Source of the DNA: Actinomycetes bacterium
GTDB taxonomy: Bacteria; Actinomycetota; Acidimicrobiia; Acidimicrobiales; Acidimicrobiaceae
Assembly: GCA_021833085.1 (NCBI GenBank)
Contig: JAKBGL010000009.1
Location: 1 to 19,908, forward strand
DNA length: 19,908 nt
Direction: 5' to 3'
The notes under the pieces were generated by a model. That model worked only from the letters and a program-made list of their open reading frames with translations, searched no databases and was not told the origin of the DNA. Each line of letters begins with the position of its first letter. Position 1 is the stretch's first letter. Position numbers and translations under genes: made by a program. Positions 15,864 to 19,908 of this stretch are shown one piece after another.

Positions 15864-17705
15864 ATGCCTAAGGCAGTAGGTATAGATCTTGGAACCACTA
15901 ACTCTGTGGTATCTGTTCTAGAAGCGGGTGATCCAGTAGTCATCCCGAACGCGGAAGGTGGAAGGACTACGCCTTCTGTTGTAGCGTTTGCAAAGAATGG
16001 TGAAATCTTGGTAGGCGAGGTTGCCAAGAGACAGTCGATTACTAATCCAGATCGTACGATACGGTCTGTGAAGCGTCATATGGGAACCTCTTGGTCGATA
16101 GATATCGACGGAAAGAAGTATACGCCACAGGAGATAAGTGCCAGAGTCTTGTCGAAGTTAAAAAGGGATGCCGAGGCTTATCTGGGAGATACCGTGACTC
16201 AAGCGGTTATCACTGTTCCAGCATACTTTGACGATGCACAGAGGACCGCAACTAAAGAGGCTGGACAGATTGCGGGCCTTGAGGTGCTTAGGATCATCAA
16301 CGAACCTACTGCTGCAGCTCTTTCGTACGGCCTGGATAAAGAAGGCGCAGACCAGACTGTTCTTGTCTTTGATCTCGGTGGCGGCACCTTTGATGTTTCC
16401 GTTCTAGAGATCGGTGACGGAGTCTTTGAAGTCAAGTCGACCTCTGGAAACACACATCTTGGTGGTGACGATTGGGATCAAAGAGTTATCGATTGGTTAG
16501 TCAAAAGTTTCAAAGGCACAGAGGGTGTGGATCTCTCTGGAGACAAGATGGCTATGCAAAGGCTCAAAGAAGCCGCCGAAAAGGCCAAGATTGAACTTTC
16601 TGCGATGATGGAGACAACGATAAATCTTCCTTTCATTACAGCCACAGCCGAGGGACCCAAACACCTTGATATCAAACTTACGAGAGCGAAGTTCCAAGAA
16701 CTTACTCAGGACCTTGCTGATGCTTGCAAGGGCCCCTTTGAGCAAGCGATTAGGGACGCGGGACTAACAACTGACAAAATTGATCACGTTGTCATGGTGG
16801 GTGGATCAACTCGTATGCCTGCTATCCATGACCTCGTAGTGTCTCTTACTGGCAAAGAGCCACATAAGGGTGTGAACCCAGACGAAGTCGTTGCCGTAGG
16901 AGCAGCTATCCAAGCTGGTGTCTTGAAAGGCGAAGTAAAAGACGTTCTTCTTCTCGATGTAACTCCTCTCTCTTTAGGAATTGAGACAAAAGGCGGTGTG
17001 ATGACGAAGTTAATAGAGCGCAACACCACGATTCCGACACAGAGAACTCAGGTCTTTACGACAGCCGACGACAATCAACCTTCCGTTGAGATACATGTCC
17101 TTCAGGGCGAACGAGAGATGGCAATGTATAACAAAACTCTCGGTCGCTTCCAGCTTGTAGGGCTTCCACCAGCACCAAGAGGAATTCCCCAGATTGAGGT
17201 CACCTTTGATATCGATGCTAATGGAATCGTGCACGTGTCCGCGAAAGACAGAGCCACCTCAAAAGAGCAGTCGATCACTATTACCGGATCGACAAGTCTC
17301 TCTAAAGATGACATCGAGCGTATGGTAAAAGATGCGGAGGCTCACGAGGCTGATGATAAAGCACGTCGTGAAGAGGCTGAGGTTAGAAACAATGCAGACA
17401 CCTTGGTGTATCGCACCGAGCAGTTGGTCAAGGAGCAAGGCGAGAACCTGAGCGGGCCGGAAAAGGAATCCGTTGAGTCATCTTTGGCTGAGCTAAAGAC
17501 CGCAATAGCTGGTGATGATATCGGCAAAATTAAGTCTGCTACTGACGCCTTGATGTCAGCTAGCCAAAGTTTCACACAGAAGCTTTATGAAGAGGCAGCT
17601 AAGTCTGCTTCGAGTTCAGATATGGGATCTTCAGGAGCAACGAGCTCTTCCGATGACGAGATTGTAGATGCTGAGATCGTTGATGAGCCCAATAAGGAGA
17701 GCTAG
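15864..17705 (+). CDS. dnaK: Molecular chaperone DnaK (Hsp70)
   Basis: ATP-dependent Hsp70 chaperone acting with DnaJ and GrpE in the cytoplasm; in actinobacteria it also serves as co-repressor for HspR. The 613 residues show the ATPase domain with [13 protein letters not shown] (6-18), [53 protein letters not shown] and [13 protein letters not shown]. The linker [16 protein letters not shown] leads into the substrate-binding domain and a helical lid, ending in the acidic [21 protein letters not shown] lies seven bases before the ATG. It is first in dnaK-grpE-dnaJ-hspR; the stop overlaps the grpE start by one base. Confidence 0.99.
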   Translation: MPKAVGIDLGTTNSVVSVLEAGDPVVIPNAEGGRTTPSVVAFAKNGEILVGEVAKRQSITNPDRTIRSVKRHMGTSWSIDIDGKKYTPQEISARVLSKLKRDAEAYLGDTVTQAVITVPAYFDDAQRTATKEAGQIAGLEVLRIINEPTAAALSYGLDKEGADQTVLVFDLGGGTFDVSVLEIGDGVFEVKSTSGNTHLGGDDWDQRVIDWLVKSFKGTEGVDLSGDKMAMQRLKEAAEKAKIELSAMMETTINLPFITATAEGPKHLDIKLTRAKFQELTQDLADACKGPFEQAIRDAGLTTDKIDHVVMVGGSTRMPAIHDLVVSLTGKEPHKGVNPDEVVAVGAAIQAGVLKGEVKDVLLLDVTPLSLGIETKGGVMTKLIERNTTIPTQRTQVFTTADDNQPSVEIHVLQGEREMAMYNKTLGRFQLVGLPPAPRGIPQIEVTFDIDANGIVHVSAKDRATSKEQSITITGSTSLSKDDIERMVKDAEAHEADDKARREEAEVRNNADTLVYRTEQLVKEQGENLSGPEKESVESSLAELKTAIAGDDIGKIKSATDALMSASQSFTQKLYEEAAKSASSSDMGSSGATSSSDDEIVDAEIVDEPNKES

Positions 17706-18304
17706 TGAGTAGGGAAGATAGTACCGATAACCTTCGTGATGAGGAAGACACGCTAGAGCATCCGTTGATCTCCGAAGCTGGCGAAAATCTTGAAGGGGAG
17801 GAAGGGACGGATGAAAACTCTTCCTCCTTACAAGAGGAGTCTATTGATGACGGTAGCGCTGATATTGATATTGAATTCGAGCTACTGAAGAAGGAAAGAG
17901 ACGAGTTTCTTGAGGCTCTACAGAGACTCAAGGCAGACTTTGATAACTTCAAGAAGCGAGTAGACAAGCAAAGAGTCGATACGATTGAACGAGCCAATGA
18001 AGACTTGATCAAGAAACTCCTTCCTGCTCTAGATACGTTGGAACTTGCGAGAACCCACATCCGAGAAGGCGAGTTCGAGTCGCCCTCTTACGTGGAGCAG
18101 ATAGGTTCTGCGCTGGTCGAGACGCTTTCCAAAGAGGGACTGGAGCAGATATCCCCTTTGGGATCAAGGTTCGATCCATCTGAAGCAGAAGCCGTGGCTC
18201 ATGAAGAAGGAGACGGCGAACAGATTGTGACTGAGGTGCTTAGGGTTGGATATCGCTGGCGAGGAAGGATCATACGTCCCGCTATGGTCAAAGTGTCTGG
18301 TTAG
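17705..18304 (+). CDS. grpE: Nucleotide exchange factor GrpE
   Basis: Promotes ADP release from DnaK. The 199 residues begin with a disordered, strongly acidic stretch (1-50), then a long coiled coil (about 52-105, [20 protein letters not shown]), the family stretch [13 protein letters not shown] and [12 protein letters not shown] beta domain ends in [20 protein letters not shown]. The GTG at 17705 shares its G with the dnaK TAG stop, with AAGGAG upstream, so translation is coupled. Typical length for the family. Confidence 0.97.
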   Translation: MSREDSTDNLRDEEDTLEHPLISEAGENLEGEEGTDENSSSLQEESIDDGSADIDIEFELLKKERDEFLEALQRLKADFDNFKKRVDKQRVDTIERANEDLIKKLLPALDTLELARTHIREGEFESPSYVEQIGSALVETLSKEGLEQISPLGSRFDPSEAEAVAHEEGDGEQIVTEVLRVGYRWRGRIIRPAMVKVSG

Positions 18305-18312
18305 GAGGCGAT

Positions 18313-19395
18313 ATGACCGTCCAGAGGGAGTGGTTCGAAAAGGACTACTACAAGGTTCTGGGAGTGTCCAAAGATGCGAGCGATAAGGATATAACAAAAG
18401 CTTATCGCAAACTCGCAAAGCAGTACCATCCTGACGCTAATCCTGGATCTGAGGATAAGTTTAAGCAGGTTTCTGCAGCTTATGATGTTCTTGGAGATCC
18501 AGCAAAACGTAAAGAATATGATGACGCAAGGTCCGCCGGTCCTATGGCAGGAGGCTTTGGAGGCGGAGCTGGGTCGAACTTCGACTTCAAAGTGGAGGAT
18601 CTTGGGGACCTAATCGGGGGTCTGTTCAATAGGGGTAGATCTAAAAGTGCTGGCCCTCAACGTGGAAGTGATCTTGAAGCTGAGATTCACCTGTCGTTCG
18701 AGGAAGCTGCCACTGGCGTCACCACGTCGGTAAATGTGATAGGTGACGCGAACTGCGTCACCTGTGGTGGAACAGGTGCAGCTCCTGGTACGGTACCGCA
18801 GGTATGTGCAAGGTGCCAAGGTAGCGGTTCAGTAAGTGACAACCAAGGATTTTTCTCCTTTTCTCAGCCTTGTCCTGCTTGTGGAGGTAGAGGAATCATT
18901 GTCGCCAAAGCGTGTCTGTCCTGCAAAGGAACGGGAGTTGAAAGGCGCTCAAGACAAGTGAGGATCCGAATCCCCCCGGGGGTGGAGTTGGGACAAAGGA
19001 TTCGTATTAAGGGAAAGGGCGATTTAGGGAAAAACGGTGGGCCTCCTGGTGACCTCTATGTGGTGGTACATGTGGGTCGACACGAACGCTTCGGTAGGAG
19101 CGGAAACGATCTGACGATTACGGTTCCCGTGAGTTACCCTGAGGCGGCTCTTGGTGCGGTTGTCTCAGCACCTACCTTGGATGGGTCAAAGGTATCACTT
19201 AAGGTTCCTCCGGGGACGAAGTCAGGGAGGACCTTTAGAGTTCGAGGGAAAGGTATTCCGTCCTCCAAGAAGGGGGTAACGCCTGGTGATCTTTTAGTAA
19301 CGGTAGAGGTTTGGGTGCCAGAGAGCTTAGACCAAAAGCAGAGGAAGCTCATAGAAGAGTTGGCTAAATTGACGCCCGAACCCCCGAGAGGTTAA
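18313..19395 (+). CDS. dnaJ: Co-chaperone DnaJ (type I Hsp40)
   Basis: Stimulates DnaK ATPase and delivers substrates. The 360 residues contain the J domain with the HPD triad (39-41), a G/F-rich linker (about 75-115), and four zinc-binding motifs: [24 protein letters not shown] and CLSCKGTG (cysteine pairs 148/151, 165/168, 187/190, 201/204). Two C-terminal beta domains follow, including [19 protein letters not shown] and [17 protein letters not shown]. It resembles the operon-encoded DnaJ1 of actinobacteria. AGGAGG precedes the ATG, eight bases after grpE. Confidence 0.98.
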   Translation: MTVQREWFEKDYYKVLGVSKDASDKDITKAYRKLAKQYHPDANPGSEDKFKQVSAAYDVLGDPAKRKEYDDARSAGPMAGGFGGGAGSNFDFKVEDLGDLIGGLFNRGRSKSAGPQRGSDLEAEIHLSFEEAATGVTTSVNVIGDANCVTCGGTGAAPGTVPQVCARCQGSGSVSDNQGFFSFSQPCPACGGRGIIVAKACLSCKGTGVERRSRQVRIRIPPGVELGQRIRIKGKGDLGKNGGPPGDLYVVVHVGRHERFGRSGNDLTITVPVSYPEAALGAVVSAPTLDGSKVSLKVPPGTKSGRTFRVRGKGIPSSKKGVTPGDLLVTVEVWVPESLDQKQRKLIEELAKLTPEPPRG

Positions 19396-19416
19396 CTGTG
19401 AGAGGTGTGAGAGAAG

Positions 19417-19836
19417 ATGGCGGGTAGATCGGCACGAGGAGGCATTGAGTCACCCTTTGAGAGGCGAAATGACAGAGCGGTGTACGTGATCTCGGTCGCC
19501 GCGGAACTATCTGGGATGCATCCGCAGACGTTACGAATCTATGAACGAAAGGGACTCTTGGATCCCGCTCGGACAGACGGTGGCTCAAGACGTTATAGTC
19601 AAGATGATATTGATCGACTACGAAGAATCCAAGAACTTACGAACCTAGGTATAGGTCTGGAAGGTGTCAAGAGGATTATGGCCTTAGAGGCAGAGATCAA
19701 AGACTTAAAGGATCAGATGCAAGCTCTGCAAGAGCAGTCCAAGGTGGAAAAAGAGAAGATTCATAAGCACTACCGCAGAGACTTGGTGCCTCTTTCTCAG
19801 GCCGTGGTGCTCTTCAGGGGAACGATTAAAGGCTAG
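19417..19836 (+). CDS. hspR: Heat-shock repressor HspR (MerR family)
   Basis: Represses the dnaK operon by binding HAIR operators, with DnaK as likely co-repressor. The 139 residues have a 20-residue N-terminal extension, then the MerR-type winged helix-turn-helix: YVISVAAELSGMHPQTLRIY, ERKGLLDPARTDGGSRRYS and DDIDRLRRIQELTNLGIGLE. A coiled coil (about 88-118, EAEIKDLKDQMQALQEQSKV) and a short tail DLVPLSQAVVLFRG follow. The ATG has GAGAGAAG close upstream; it starts 21 bases after dnaJ. With the two HAIR-like sites before dnaK this forms a complete autoregulatory circuit. Confidence 0.95.
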   Translation: MAGRSARGGIESPFERRNDRAVYVISVAAELSGMHPQTLRIYERKGLLDPARTDGGSRRYSQDDIDRLRRIQELTNLGIGLEGVKRIMALEAEIKDLKDQMQALQEQSKVEKEKIHKHYRRDLVPLSQAVVLFRGTIKG

Positions 19837-19845
19837 AAATAGGTC

Positions 19846-19908
19846 TTGAGTGCGAAGGTTGGCCTTATCGATCCAAATGCAACTTACGAAGATGGTGGTG
19901 AAAGAATA
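19846..19908 (+). CDS. Start of a further gene, cut by the window edge
   Basis: A TTG at 19846 opens a frame running off the window: MSAKVGLIDPNATYEDGGER plus one codon. The composition looks protein-like and an in-frame TAG at 19840 leaves TTG as the only normal start. AGG lies too close upstream to be a good ribosome site. Ten bases after hspR, it could be a fifth operon gene. Too short to identify. Confidence 0.35.
   Translation, partial: MSAKVGLIDPNATYEDGGERI

Noticed and set aside
19845..19851. Exact HAIR half site CTTGAGT just after hspR
   Set aside because: The matching half ACTCAAG is absent seven bases downstream; the bases there are TTGGCCT. A single 7-base match is expected by chance, and it overlaps a likely start codon.

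Overview
The window is a compact, gene-dense bacterial chromosome segment with moderate, slightly AT-leaning base composition. It reads as an actinobacterium. The phosphoserine aminotransferase is of the actinobacterial (mycobacterial-like) type, the chaperone genes run dnaK-grpE-dnaJ-hspR, and HspR-type inverted repeats (HAIR) lie in front of dnaK. The low GC, the NDH-2 and the cytochrome b would fit an acidophilic Acidimicrobiia-like lineage, but that placement is inference from memory, not a database result.

Positions 1-5141 hold amino-acid genes. The 5' part of an aspartate-type aminotransferase (minus) diverges from serC (plus, TTG start), which is followed by an EamA-family transporter. 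The transporter converges on leuD-leuC (minus, isopropylmalate isomerase). greA (minus) follows.

Positions 5142-9592 hold a branched-chain amino acid operon, leuB-ilvE-cimA, and then a conserved-looking protein of unknown function. The 329-base gap before leuB contains an open frame for a 15-residue peptide rich in Leu, Ile and Val (MELIGTFMVLVVEII). It is followed by a hairpin and then by an intrinsic terminator just ahead of leuB. This is the classic architecture of ribosome-mediated transcription attenuation. LeuCD and LeuB can act in both leucine synthesis and the citramalate (CimA) route to isoleucine, so this leader would sense the end products of the pathways it controls.

Positions 9581-12898 are respiratory: a type II NADH dehydrogenase (minus), a strong terminator, and a two-gene unit (minus) made of a 62-residue membrane protein translationally coupled to an unusual cytochrome b. 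The cytochrome b has b6-type heme ligands, a greatly enlarged segment between its fifth and sixth membrane helices, and no PEWY motif.

Positions 12899-14156 look like a disturbed region. There is a long non-coding stretch with a possible gene remnant, then a GC-richer short-chain dehydrogenase whose cofactor-binding N-terminus lies upstream of any normal start codon. A lipoprotein with the YxFxxD-type secreted repeat and gpmA (both minus) follow.

Positions 15649-19908 hold the heat-shock operon dnaK-grpE-dnaJ-hspR, with two HAIR-like sites, one overlapping a good promoter, and the first codons of a following gene. No tRNA, rRNA, CRISPR array, insertion sequence or prophage was seen.
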